DNA of 64,000 nucleotides from contig OY288245.1 of NCBI GenBank assembly GCA_958450325.1, positions 64,653,441-64,717,440 on the forward strand. Reading direction: 5' to 3'. Below, one piece after another: positions 6,650 to 19,500 of the stretch. Source of the DNA: Agrostemma githago (Eukaryota > Streptophyta > Magnoliopsida > Caryophyllales > Caryophyllaceae). The position numbers were made by a program, and so were the translations under genes. Below the pieces are notes generated by a model that had not been told where the DNA came from, searched no databases, and worked only from the letters and a program-made list of their open reading frames with translations. Numbering within the stretch: position 1 is the first letter of the stretch; each line of letters begins with the position of its first letter.

Positions 6650-9600
6650 CCGCTACGCGGCTCCGCCTAATCCAACCCTAAACCCTTTTCCTTATTCAAG
6701 GTCACTGAACCCGCAACAAACTGAACCCTAAGAGGGTATTGGTGAACCCTGTCGTGGATGTGATTCAAAGATGGGGCACTGAAACTTAAGAGTAGGGTAA
6801 TGCATAAGACGGGACGGAAAAGGGTTTAGGGTTGGATTAGGCGGACCCGCTTCGCGGCTCCGCTTAATCCAAGCATAAACCCTTTTCCTTATTTAAGGTC
6901 ACTAAACCCGCAACAAACTTAACCCTAAGAGGGTATTGGTGAACCCTGTCGTGGATGTGATTCAAAGATGGGGCACTGAACCTTAAGAGTAGGGTACTGC
7001 GTAAGACGGGACGGAAAAGGGTTTAGGGTTGGATTAGGCGGACCCGCTACGCGGCTCCGGCTAATCCAACCCTAAACCCTTTTCCTTATTCAAGGTCCCT
7101 AAACCCGCAACAAACTGAACCCTAAGAGGGTATTGGTGAACCCTGTCGTGGATGTGATTCAAAGATGGGGCACTGAACCTTAAGAGTAGGGTACTACATA
7201 AGACGGGACGGAAAAGGGTTTAGGGCGTACCCGCTACGCGGCTCCGCCTAATCCAACCCTAAACCCTTTTCCTTATTCAAGGTCACTAAACCCGCAACAA
7301 ACTGAACCCTAAGAGGGTATTGGTGAACCCTGTCATGGATGTGATTCAAAGATGGGGCACTAAACCTTAAGCGTAGGGTAATGCATAAGACGGAACGGAA
7401 AAGGGTTTAGGGTTGGATTAGGCAGACCCGCTACGCGGCTCCGCCTAATCAAACCCTAAACCCTTTTCCTTATTCAAGGTCACTAAACCCGCAATAAACT
7501 GAACCCTAAGAGGGTATTGGTGAACCCTGTCGTGGATGTGATTCAAAGATGGGGCACTGAACCTTAGGAGTAGGGTACTGCATAAGACGGGACGGAAAAG
7601 GGTTTAGGGTTGGATTAGGTGGACCCGCTACGCGGCTCCGCCTAATCCAACCCTAAACCGTTTTCCTTATTCAAGGTCACTAAACGCGCAACAAACTGAA
7701 CCCTAAGAGGGTATTGGTGAACCCTGTCGTGGATGTGACTCAAAGATGGCGCACTGAACCTTAAGAGTAGGGTACTGCATAAGACGGGACGGAAAAGGGT
7801 TTAGGGTTGGATTAGGCGGACCCGCTACGCGGCTCCGCCTAATCCAACCCTAAACCCTTATCCTTATTCAAGGTCACTAAACCCGCAACAAACTGAACCC
7901 TAAGAGGGTATTGGTGAACCCTGTCGACGATGTGATTCAAAGATGGGGCACTGAACCTTAAGAGTAGGGTACTACATAAGACAGGACGGAAAAGGGTTTA
8001 GGGTTGGATTAGGCGTACCCGCTACGCGGCTCCGCCTAATCCAACCCTAAACCCTTTTCCTTATTCAAGGTCACTAAACCCGCAACAAACTGAACCCTAA
8101 GAGGGTATTGGTGAACCCTGTCGTGGATGTGATTCAAAGATGGGGCACTGAAACTTAAGAGTAGGGTAATGCATAAGACGGGACGGAAAAGGGTTTAGGG
8201 TTGGATTAGGCGGACCCGCTTCGCGGCTCCGCTTAATCCAAGCATAAACCCTTTTCCTTATTTAAGGTCACTAAACCCGCAACAAACTTAACCCTAAGAG
8301 GGTATTGGTGAACCATGTCGTGGATGTGATTCAAAGATGGGGCACTGAACCTTAAGAGTAGGGTACTGCGTAAGACGGGACGGATAAGGGTTTAAGGTTG
8401 GATTAGGCGGACCCGCTACGCGGCTCCGGCTAATCCAACCCTAAACCCTTTTCCTTATTCAAGGTCCCTAAACCCGCAACAAACTGAACCCTAAGAGGGT
8501 ATTGGTGAACCCTGTCGTGGATGTGATTCAAAGATGGGGCACTGAACCTTAAGAGTAGGGTACTGCGTAAGACGGGACGGAAAAGGTTTTAGGGTTGGAT
8601 TAGGCGGACCCGCTACGCGGCTCCGCCTAATCCAACCCTAAACCCTTTTCCTTATTCAAGGTCACTAAACCCGCAACAAACTGAACCCTAAGAGGGTATT
8701 GGTGAACCCTGTCGTGGATGTGATTCAAAGATGGGGCACTGAAACTTAAGAGTAGGGTAATGCATAAGACGGGACGGAAAAGGGTTTAGGGTTGGATTAG
8801 GCGGACCCGCTTCGCGGCTCCGCTTAATCCAAGCATAAACCCTTTTCCTTATTTAAGGTCACTAAACCCGCAACAAACTTAACCCTAAGAGGGTATTGGT
8901 GAACCCTGTCGTGGATGTGATTCAAAGATGGGGCACTGAACCTTAAGAGTAGGGTACTGCGTAAGACGGGACGGAAAAGGGTTTAGGGTTGGATTAGGCG
9001 GACCCGCTACGCGGCTCCGGCTAATCCAACCCTAAACCCTTTTCCTTATTCAAGGTCCCTAAACCCGCAACAAACTGAACCCTAAGAGGGTATTGGTGAA
9101 CCCTGTCGTGGATGTGATTCAAAGATGGGGCACTGAACCTTAAGAGTAGGGTACTACATAAGACGGGACGGAAAAGGGTTTAGGGCGTACCCGCTACGCG
9201 GCTCCGCCTAATCCAACCCTAAACCCTTTTCCTTATTCAAGGTCACTAAACCCGCAACAAACTGAACCCTAAGAGGGTATTGGTGAACCCTGTCATGGAT
9301 GTGATTCAAAGATGGGGCACTAAACCTTAAGAGTAGGGTAATGCATAAGACGGAACGGAAAAGGGTTTAGGGTTGGATTAGGCAGACCCGCTACGCGGCT
9401 CCGCCTAATCAAACCCTAAACCCTTTTCCTTATTCAAGGTCACTAAACCCGCAATAAACTGAACCCTAAGAGGGTATTGGTGAACCCTGTCGTGGATGTG
9501 ATTCAAAGATGGGGCACTGAACCTTAGGAGTAGGGTACTGCATAAGACGGGACGGAAAAGGGTTTAGGGTTGGATTAGGTGGACCCGCTACGCGGCTCCG

Positions 9601-12600
9601 CCTAATCCAACCCTAAACCGTTTTCCTTATTCAAGGTCACTAAACGCGCAACAAACTGAACCCTAAGAGGGTATTGGTGAACCCTGTCGTGGATGTGACT
9701 CAAAGATGGCGCACTGAACCTTAAGAGTAGGGTACTGCATAAGACGGGACGGAAAAGGGTTTAGGGTTGGATTAGGCGGACCCGCTACGCGGCTCCGCCT
9801 AATCCAACCCTAAACCCTTATCCTTATTCAAGGTCACTAAACCCGCAACAAACTGAACCCTAAGAGGGTATTGGTGAACCCTGTCGACGATGTGTTTCAA
9901 AGATGGGGCACTGAACCTTAAGAGTAGGGTACTACATAAGACAGGACGGAAAAGGGTTTAGGGTTGGATTAGGCGTACCCGCTACGCGGCTCCGCCTAAT
10001 CCAACCCTAAACCCTTTTCCTTATTCAAAGTCACTAAACCCGCAACAAACTGAACCCTAAGAGGGTATTGGTGAACCCTGTCGTGGATGTGATTCAAAGA
10101 TGGGGCACTGAAACTTAAGAGTAGGGTAATGCATAAGACGGGACGGAAAAGGGTTTAGGGTTGGATTAGGCGGACCCGCTTCGCGGCTCCGCTTAATCCA
10201 AGCATAAACCCTTTTCCTTATTTAAGGTCACTAAACCCGCAACAAACTTAACCCTAAGAGGGTATTGGTGAACCATGTCGTGGATGTGATTCAAAGATGG
10301 GGCACTGAACCTTAAGAGTAGGGTACTGCGTAAGACGGGACGGATAAGGGTTTAAGGTTGGATTAGGCGGACCCGCTACGCGGCTCCGGCTAATCCAACC
10401 CTAAACCCTTTTCCTTATTCAAGGTCCCTAAACCCGCAACAAACTGAACCCTAAGAGGGTATTGGTGAACCCTGTCGTGGATGTGATTCAAAGATGGGGC
10501 ACTGAACCTTAAGAGTAGGGTACTGCGTAAGACGGGACGGAAAAGGTTTTAGGGTTGGATTAGGCGGACCCGCTACGCGGCTCCGCCTAATCCAACCCTA
10601 AACCCTTTTCCTTATTCAAGGTCACTAAACCCGCAACAAACTGAACCCTAAGAGGGTATTGGTGAACCCTGTCGTGGATGTGATTCAAAGATGGGGCACT
10701 GAAACTTAAGAGTAGGGTAATGCATAAGACGGGACGGAAAAGGGTTTAGGGTTGGATTAGGCGGACCCGCTTCGCGGCTCCGCTTAATCCAAGCATAAAC
10801 CCTTTTCCTTATTTAAGGTCACTAAACCCGCAACAAACTTAACCCTAAGAGGGTATTGGTGAACCCTGTCGTGGATGTGATTCAAAGATGGGGCACTGAA
10901 CCTTAAGAGTAGGGTACTGCGTAAGACGGGACGGAAAAGGGTTTAGGGTTGGATTAGGCGGACCCGCTACGCGGCTCCGGCTAATCCAACCCTAAACCCT
11001 TTTCCTTATTCAAGGTCCCTAAACCCGCAACAAACTGAACCCTAAGAGGGTATTGGTGAACCCTGTCGTGGATGTGATTCAAAGATGGGGCACTGAACCT
11101 TAAGAGTAGGGTACTACATAAGACGGGACGGAAAAGGGTTTAGGGCGTACCCGCTACGCGGCTCCGCCTAATCCAACCCTAAACCCTTTTCCTTATTCAA
11201 GGTCACTAAACCCGCAACCAACTGAACCCTAAGAGGGTATTGGTGAACCCTGTCATGGATGTGATTCAAAGATGGGGCACTAAACCTTAAGAGTAGGGTA
11301 ATGCATAAGACGGAACGGAAAAGGGTTTAGGGTTGGATTAGGCAGACCCGCTACGCGGCTCCGCCTAATCAAACCCTAAACCCTTTTCCTTATTCAAGGT
11401 CACTAAACCCGCAATAAACTGAACCCTAAGAGGGTATTGGTGAACCCTGTCGTGGATGTGATTCAAAGATGGGGCACTGAACCTTAGGAGTAGGGTACTG
11501 CATAAGACGGGACGGAAAAGGGTTTAGGGTTGGATTAGGTGGACCCGCTACGCGGCTCCGCCTAATCCAACCCTAAACCGTTTTCCTTATTCAAGGTCAC
11601 TAAACGCGCAACAAACTGAACCCTAAGAGGGTATTGGTGAACCCTGTCGTGGATGTGACTCAAAGATGGCGCACTGAACCTTAAGAGTAGGGTACTGCAT
11701 AAGACGGGACGGAAAAGGGTTTAGGGTTGGATTAGGCGGACCCGCTACGCGGCTCCGCCTAATCCAACCCTAAACCCTTATCCTTATTCAAGGTCACTAA
11801 ACCCGCAACAAACTGAACCCTAAGAGGGTATTGGTGAACCCTGTCGACGATGTGATTCAAAGATGGGGCACTGAACCTTAAGAGTAGGGTACTACATAAG
11901 ACAGGACGGAAAAGGGTTTAGGGTTGGATTAGGCGTACCCGCTACGCGGCTCCGCCTAATCCAACCCTAAACCCTTTTCCTTATTCAAGGTCACTAAACC
12001 CGCAACAAACTGAACCCTAAGAGGGTATTGGTGAACCCTGTCGTGGATGTGATTCAAAGATGGGGCACTGAAACTTAAGAGTAGGGTAATGCATAAGACG
12101 GGACGGAAAAGGGTTTAGGGTTGGATTAGGCGGACCCGCTTCGCGGCTCCGCTTAATCCAAGCATAAACCCTTTTCCTTATTTAAGGTCACTAAACCCGC
12201 AACAAACTTAACCCTAAGAGGGTATTGGTGAACCATGTCGTGGATGTGATTCAAAGATGGGGCACTGAACCTTAAGAGTAGGGTACTGCGTAAGACGGGA
12301 CGGATAAGGGTTTAAGGTTGGATTATGCGGACCCGCTACGCGGCTCCGGCTAATCCAACCCTAAACCCTTTTCCTTATTCAAGGTCCCTAAACCGGCAAC
12401 AAACTGAACCCTAAGAGGGTATTGGTGAACCCTGTCGTGGATGTGATTCAAAGATGGGGCACTGAACCTTAAGAGTAGGGTACTGCGTAAGACGGGACGG
12501 AAAAGGTTTTAGGGTTGGATTAGGCGGACCCGCTACGCGGCTCCGCCTAATCCAACCCTAAACCCTTTTCCTTATTCAAGGTCACTAAACCCGCAACAAA

Positions 12601-12660
12601 CTGAACCCTAAGAGGGTATTGGTGAACCCTGTCGTGGATGTGATTCAAAGATGGGGCACT
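6650..12660 (+). repeat. Higher-order repeat of 1960 bp, three copies
   Basis: Three independent rare markers recur at the same interval: the 10-bp arm deletion (7221, 9181, 11141), CGGATAAGGGTTTAAGG (8381, 10341, 12301) and GAAACTTAAGAGTAGGG (6781, 8741, 10701). Ten units make one period: nine of 197 bp and one of 187 bp. Copies differ by only a few single bases. Similarity ends near 6650 on the left and near 12660 on the right, where the expected GAAACTT variant reads GAACCTT. Confidence 0.9.
7204..7225 (+). repeat. 187-bp class marker: 10-bp deletion in left arm
   Basis: Here GGGTTTAGGG is followed directly by CGTACCCGC; the 10 bp TTGGATTAGG of the left arm are missing, probably through the GGG/AGG repeats. 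The same lesion recurs around 9164-9185 and 11124-11145, at exact 1960-bp intervals. It shortens the hairpin stem by a third and marks one unit in each copy of the local ten-unit repeat. Confidence 0.85.
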
Positions 12661-13489
12661 GAACCTTAAGAGTAGGGTACTGCATAAGACGGGACGGAAA
12701 AGGGTTTAGGGTTGGATTAGGCGGACCCGCTACGCGGCTCCGCCTAATCCAACCCTAAACCCTTATCCTTATTCAAGGTCACTAAACCCGCAACAAACTG
12801 AACCCTAAGAGGGTATTGGTGAACCCTGTCGAGGATGTGATTCAAAGATGGGGCACTGAACCTTAAGAGTAGGGTAATGCATAAGACGGGACGGAAAAGG
12901 GTTTAGGGTTGGATTAGGCGTACCCGCTACGCGGCTCCGCCTAATCCAACCCTAAACCCTTTTCCTTATTCAAGGTCACTAAACCCGCAACAAACTGAAC
13001 CCTAAGAGGGTATTGGTGAACCCTGTCGTGGATGTGATTCAAAGATGGGGCACTGAAACTTAAGAGTAGGTAATGCATAAGACGGGACGGAAAAGGGTTT
13101 AGGGTTGGATTAGGCGGACCCGCTTCGCGGCTCCGCTTAATCCAAGCATAAACCCTTTTCCTTATTTTAGGTCACTAAACCCGCAACAAACTTAACCCTA
13201 AGAGGGTATTGGTGAACCATGTCGTGGATGTGATTCAAAGATGGGGCACTGAACCTTAAGAGTAGGGTACTGCGTAAGACGGGACGGATAAGGGTTTAGG
13301 GTTGGATTAGGCGGACCCGCTACGCGGCTCCGGCTAATCCAACCCTAAACCCTTTTCCTTATTCAAGGTCCCTAAACCCGCAACAAACTGAACCCTAAGA
13401 GGGTATTGGTGAACCCTGTCGTGGATGTGATTCAAAGATGGGGCACTGAACCTTAAGAGTAGGGTACTGCGTAAGACGGGACGGAAAAG

Positions 13490-16400
13490 GTTTTAGGGTT
13501 GGATTAGGCGGACCCGCTACGCGGCTCCGCCTAATCCAACCCTAAACCCTTTTCCTTATTCAAGGTCACTAAACCCGCAACAAACTGAACCCTAAGAGGG
13601 TATTGGTGAACCCTGTCGTGGATGTGATTCAAAGATGGGGCACTGAACCTTAAGAGTAGGGTACTGCATAAGACGGGACGGAAAAGGGTTTAGGGTTGGA
13701 TTAGGCGAACCCGCTACGCGGCTCCGCCTAATCCAACCCTAAACCCTTTTCCTTATTCAAGGACGGAAAAGGGTTTAGGGTTGGATTAGGTGGACCCGCT
13801 ACGCGGCTCCGCCTAATCCAACCCTAAACCGTTTTCCTTATTCAAGGTCACTAAACGCGCAACAAACTGAACCCTAAGAGGGTATTGGTGAACCCTGTCG
13901 TGGATGTGACTCAAAGATGGCGCACTGAACCTTAAGAGTAGGGTACTGCATAGGACGGGACGGAAAAGGGTTTAGGGTTGGATTAGGCGGACCCGCTACG
14001 CGGCTCCGCCTAATCCAACCCTAAACCCTTATCCTTATTCAAGGTCACTAAACCCGCAACAAACTGAACCCTAAGAGGGTATTGGTGAACCCTATCGAGG
14101 ATGTGATTCAAAGATGGGGCACTGAACCTTAAGAGTAGGGTAATGCATAAGACGGGACGGAAAAGGGTTTAGGGTTGGATTAGGCGTACCCGCTACGCGG
14201 CTCCGCCTAATCCAACCCTAAACCCTTTTCCTTATTCAAGGTCACTAAACCCGCAACAAACTGAACCCTAAGAGGGTATTGGTGAACCCTGTCGTGGATG
14301 TGATTCAAAGATGGGGCACTGAAACTTAAGAGTAGGGTAATGCATAAGACGGGACGGAAAAGGGTTTAGGGTTGGATTAGGCGGACCCGCTTCGCGGCTC
14401 CGCTTAATCCAAGCGTAAACCCTTTTCCTTATTTAAGGTCACTAAACCCGCAACAAACTTAACCCTAAGAGGGTATTGGTGAACCATGTCGTGGATGTGA
14501 TTCAAAGATGGGGCACTGAACCTTAAGAGTAGGGTACTGCGTAAGACGGGACGGATAAGGGTTTAGGGTTGAATTAGGCGGACCCGCTACGCGGCTCCGG
14601 CTAATCCAACCCTAAACCCTTTTCCTTATTCAAGGTCCCTGAACCCGCAACAAACTGAACCCTAAGAGGGTATTGGTGAACCCTGTCGTGGATGTGATTC
14701 AAAGATGGGGCACTGAACCTTAAGAGTAGGGTACTGCGTAAGACGGGACGGATAAGGGTTTAGGGTTGGATTAGGCGGACCCGCTACGCGGCTCGGCTAA
14801 TCCAACCCTAAACCCTTTTCCTTATTCAAGGTCCCTAAACCCGCAACAAACTGAACCCTAAGAGGGTATTGGTGAACCCTGTCGTGGATGTGATTCAAAG
14901 ATGGGGCACTGAACCTTAAGAGTAGGGTACTGCATAAGACGGGACGGAAAAGGGTTTAGGGTTGGATTAGGCGTACCCGCTACGCGGCTCCGCCTAATCC
15001 AACCCTAAACCCTTTTCCTTATTCAAGGTCACTAAACCCGCAACAAACTGAACCCTAAGAGGGTATTGGTGAACCCTGTCGTGGATGTGATTCAAAGATG
15101 GGGCACTGAAACTTAAGAGTAGGGTAATGCATAAGACGGGACGGAAAAGGGTTTAGGGTTGGATTAGGCGGACCCGCTTCGCGGCTCCGCTTAATCCAAG
15201 CATAAACCCTTTTCCTTATTTAAGGTCACTAAACCCGCAACAAACTTAACCCTAAGAGGGTATTGGTGAACCATGTCGTGGATGTGATTCAAAGATGGGG
15301 CACTGAACCTTAAGAGTAGGGTACTGCGTAAGACGGGACGGAAAAGGTTATAGGGTTGGATTAGGCGGACCCGCTACGCGGCTCCGCCTAATCCAACCCT
15401 AAACCCTTTTCCTTATTCAAGGTCACTAAACCCGCAACAAACTGAACCCTAAGAGGGTATTGGTGAACCCTGTCGTGGATGTGATTCAAAGATGGGGCAC
15501 TGAACCTTAAGAGTAGGGTACTGCATAAGACGGGACGGAAAAGGGTTTAGGGTTGGATTAGGCGAACCCGCTACGCGGCTCCGCCTAATCCAACCCTAAA
15601 CCCTTTTCCTTATTCAAGGACGGAAAAGGGTTTAGGGTTGGATTAGGTGGACCCGCTACGCGGCTCCGCCTAATCCAACCCTAAACCGTTTTCCTTATTC
15701 AAGGTCACTAAACGCGCAACAAACTGAACCCTAAGAGGGTATTGGTGAACCCTGTCGTGGATGTGACTCAAAGATGGCGCACTGAACCTTAAGAGTAGGG
15801 TACTGCATAGGACGGGACGGAAAAGGGTTTAGGGTTGGATTAGGCGGACCCGCTACGCGGCTCCGCCTAATCCAACCCTAAACCCTTATCCTTATTCAAG
15901 GTCACTAAACCCGCAACAAACTGAACCCTAAGAGGGTATTGGTGAACCCTATCGAGGATGTGATTCAAAGATGGGGCACTGAACCTTAAGAGTAGGGTAA
16001 TGCATAAGACGGGACGGAAAAGGGTTTAGGGTTGGATTAGGCGTACCCGCTACGCGGCTCCGCCTAATCCAACCCTAAACCCTTTTCCTTATTCAAGGTC
16101 ACTAAACCCGCAACAAACTGAACCCTAAGAGGGTATTGGTGAACCCTGTCGTGGATGTGATTCAAAGATGGGGCACTGAAACTTAAGAGTAGGGTAATGC
16201 ATAAGACGGGACGGAAAAGGGTTTAGGGTTGGATTAGGCGGACCCGCTTCGCGGCTCCGCTTAATCCAAGCATAAACCCTTTTCCTTATTTAAGGTCACT
16301 AAACCCGCAACAAACTTAACCCTAAGAGGGTATTGGTGAACCCTGTCGTGGATGTGATTCAAAGATGGGGCACTGAACCTTAAGAGTAGGGTACTGCGTA

Positions 16401-16520
16401 AGACGGGACGGATAAGGGTTTAGGGTTGGATTAGGCGGACCCGCTACGCGGCTCCGGCTAATCCAACCCTAAACCCTTTTCCTTATTCAAGGTCCCTAAA
16501 CCCGCAACAAACTGAACCCT
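13490..16520 (+). repeat. Duplicated block, shift 1857 bp
   Basis: The 85-bp unit at 13761 recurs at 15618, and CCTATCGAGG at 14091 recurs at 15948; both are 1857 bp apart. This equals nine 197-bp units plus one 85-bp unit minus 1 bp. A 1-bp loss is visible in the first copy (GGCTCGGC at 14781 for GGCTCCGGC). Left of the block the shift becomes 2054 bp, one unit longer. Confidence 0.8.
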
Positions 16521-19500
16521 AAGAGGGTATTGGTGAACCCTGTCGTGGATGTGATTCAAAGATGGGGCACTGAACCTTAAGAGTAGGGTACTACATAAGA
16601 CGGGACGGAAAAGGGTTTTAGGTTGGATTAGGCGGATCCGCTACGCGGCTCCCCCTAATCCAACCCTAAACCCTTTTCCTTATTCAAGGTCACTAAACGC
16701 GCAACAAACTGAACCCTAAGAGGGTATTGGTGAACCCTGTCGTGGATATGATTCAAAGATGGGGCACTGAACCTTAAGAGTAGGGTACTGCGTAAGACGG
16801 GACGGAAAAGGGTTTAGGGTTGGATTAGGCGGACCCGCTTCGCGGCTCCTCCTAATCCAAGCATAAACCCTTTTCCTTATTTAAGGTCACTTAACCCGCA
16901 ACAAACTTAACCCTAAGAGGGTATTGGTGAACCCTGTCGTGGATGTGATTCAAAGATGGGGCACTGAACCTTAAGAGTAGGGTACTACATAAGACGGGAC
17001 GGAAAAGGGTTTAGGGTTGGATTAGGCGTACCCGCTACGCGGCTCCGCCTAATCCAACCCTAAACCCTTTTCCTTATTCAAGGTCACTAAACCCGCAACA
17101 AACTGAACCCTAAGAGGGTATTGGTGAACCCTGCCGTGGATGTGATTCAAAGATGGGGCAGTGAACCTTAAGAGTAGGGTACTGCGTAAGACGGGACGGA
17201 AAAGGGTTTAGGGTTGGATTAGGCGGACCCGCTTCGCGGCTCCGCCTAATCCAAGCATAAACCCTTTTCCTTATTTAAGGTCACTAAACCCGCAACAAAC
17301 TTAACCCTAAGAGGGTATAGGTGAACCCTGTCGTGGATGTGATTCAAAGATGGGGCACTGAACCTTAAGAGTTGGGTACTACATAAGACGGGACGGAAAA
17401 GGGTTTAGGGTTGGATTAGGTGTACCCGCTACGCGGCTCCGCCTAATCCAACCCTAAACCCTTTTCCTTATTCAAGGTCCCTAAACCCGCAACAAACTGA
17501 ACCCTAAGAGGGTATAGGTGAACCCTGTCGTGGATGTGATTCAAAGATGGGGCACTGAACCTTAAGAGTAGGGTACTACATAAGACGGGACGGAAAAGGG
17601 TTTAGGGTTGGATTAGGTGTACCCGCTACGCGGCTCCGCCTAATCCAACCCTAAACCCTTTTCCTTATTCAAGGTCACTAAACCCGCAACAAACTGAACC
17701 CTAAGAGGGTATTGGTGAACCCTGTCATGGATGTGATTCAAAGATGGGGCATTGAACCTTAAGAGTAGGGTAATGCATAAGACGGAACGGAAAAGGGTTT
17801 AGGGTTGGATTAGGCGGACCCGCTATGCGGCTCCGCCTAATCCAACCCTAAATCCTTTTCCTTATTCAAGGTCACTAAACCCGCAACAAACTGAACCCTA
17901 AGAGGGTATTGGTGAACCCTGCCGTGGATGTGATTCAAAGATGGGGCATTGAACCTTAAGAGTAGGGTACTGCATAAGACGGAACGGAAAAGGGTTTAGG
18001 GTTGGATTAGGCGGACCCGCTTCGCGACTCCGCCTAATCCAAGCATAAACCCTTTTCCTTATTTAAGGTCACTAAACCCGCAACAAACTTAACCCTAAGA
18101 GGGTATTGGTGACCCCTGTCGTGGATGTGATTCAAAGATGGGGCACTGAACCTTAAGAGTAGGGTACTGCGTAAGACGGGACGGAAAAGGGTTTAGGGTT
18201 GGATTAGGCGGACCCGCTTCGCGGCTCCGCCTAATCCAAGCATAAACCCTTTTCCTTATTTAAGGTCACTAAACCCGCAACAAACCTAACCCTAAGAGGG
18301 TATTGGTGAACCCTGTCGTGGATGTGATTCAAAGATGGGGCACTGAACCTTAAGAGTAGGGTACTGCGTAAGACGGGACGGAAAAGGGTTTAGGGTTGGA
18401 TTAGGCGGACCCGCTACGCGGCTCCGCCTAATCCAACCCTAAACCCTTTTCCTTATTCACGGTCCCTAAACCCGCAACAAACTGAACCCTAAGAGGGTAT
18501 TGGTGAACCCTATCGTGGATGTGATTCAAAGATGGGGCACTGAACCTTAAGAGTAGGGTACTGCGTAAGACGGGACGGAAAAGGGTTTAGGGTTGGATTA
18601 GGCGGACCCGCTACGCGGCTCCGCCTAATCCAACCCTAAATCCTTTTCCTTATTCAAGGTCCCTAAACCCGCAACAAACTGAACCCTAAGAGGGTATTGG
18701 TGAACCCTGTCGTGGATGTGATTCAAAGATGGGGCACTGAACCTTAAGAGTAGGGTACTACATAAGACGGGACGGAAAAGGGTTTAGAGTTGGATTAGGC
18801 GTAACCGCTACGCGGCTCCGCCTAATCCAAGCATAAACCCTTTTCCTTATTTAAGGTCACTAAACCCGCAACAAACTTAACCCTAAGAGGGTATTGGTGA
18901 ACCCTGTCGTGGATGTGATTCAAAGATGGGGCACTGAACCTTAAGAGTAGGGTACTGCGTAAGACGGGACGGAAAAGGGTTTAGGGTTGGATTAGGCGGA
19001 CCCGCTTCGCGGCTCCGCCTAATCCAAGCATAAACCCTTTTCCTTATTTAAGGTCACTAAACCCGCAACAAACTTAACCCTAAGAGGGTATTGGTGAACC
19101 CTGTCGTGGATGTGATTCAAAGATGGGGCACTGAACCTTAAGAGTAGGGTACTGCGTAAGACGGGACGGAAAAGGGTTTAGGGTTGGATTAGGCGGACCC
19201 GCTACGCGGCTCCGCCTAATCCAACCCTAAATCCTTTTCCTTATTCAAGGTCCCTAAACCCGCAACAAACTGAACCCTAAGAGGGTATTGGTGAACCCTG
19301 TCGTGGATGTGATTCAAAGATGGGGCACTGAACCTTAAGAGTAGGTACTACATAAGACAGGACGGAAAAGGGTTTAGAGTTGGATTAGGCGTAACCGCTA
19401 CGCGGCTCCGCCTAATCCAACCCTAAACCCTTTTCCTTATTCAAGGTCACTAAACCCGCAACAAACTGAACCCTAAGAGGGTATTGGTGAACCCTCTCAT

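Noticed and set aside
18380..18452. Foldback transposon or MITE in each unit
   Set aside because: The arms are separated by only 13 bp, no target duplication flanks the palindrome, and it always sits at the same place in the tandem unit.
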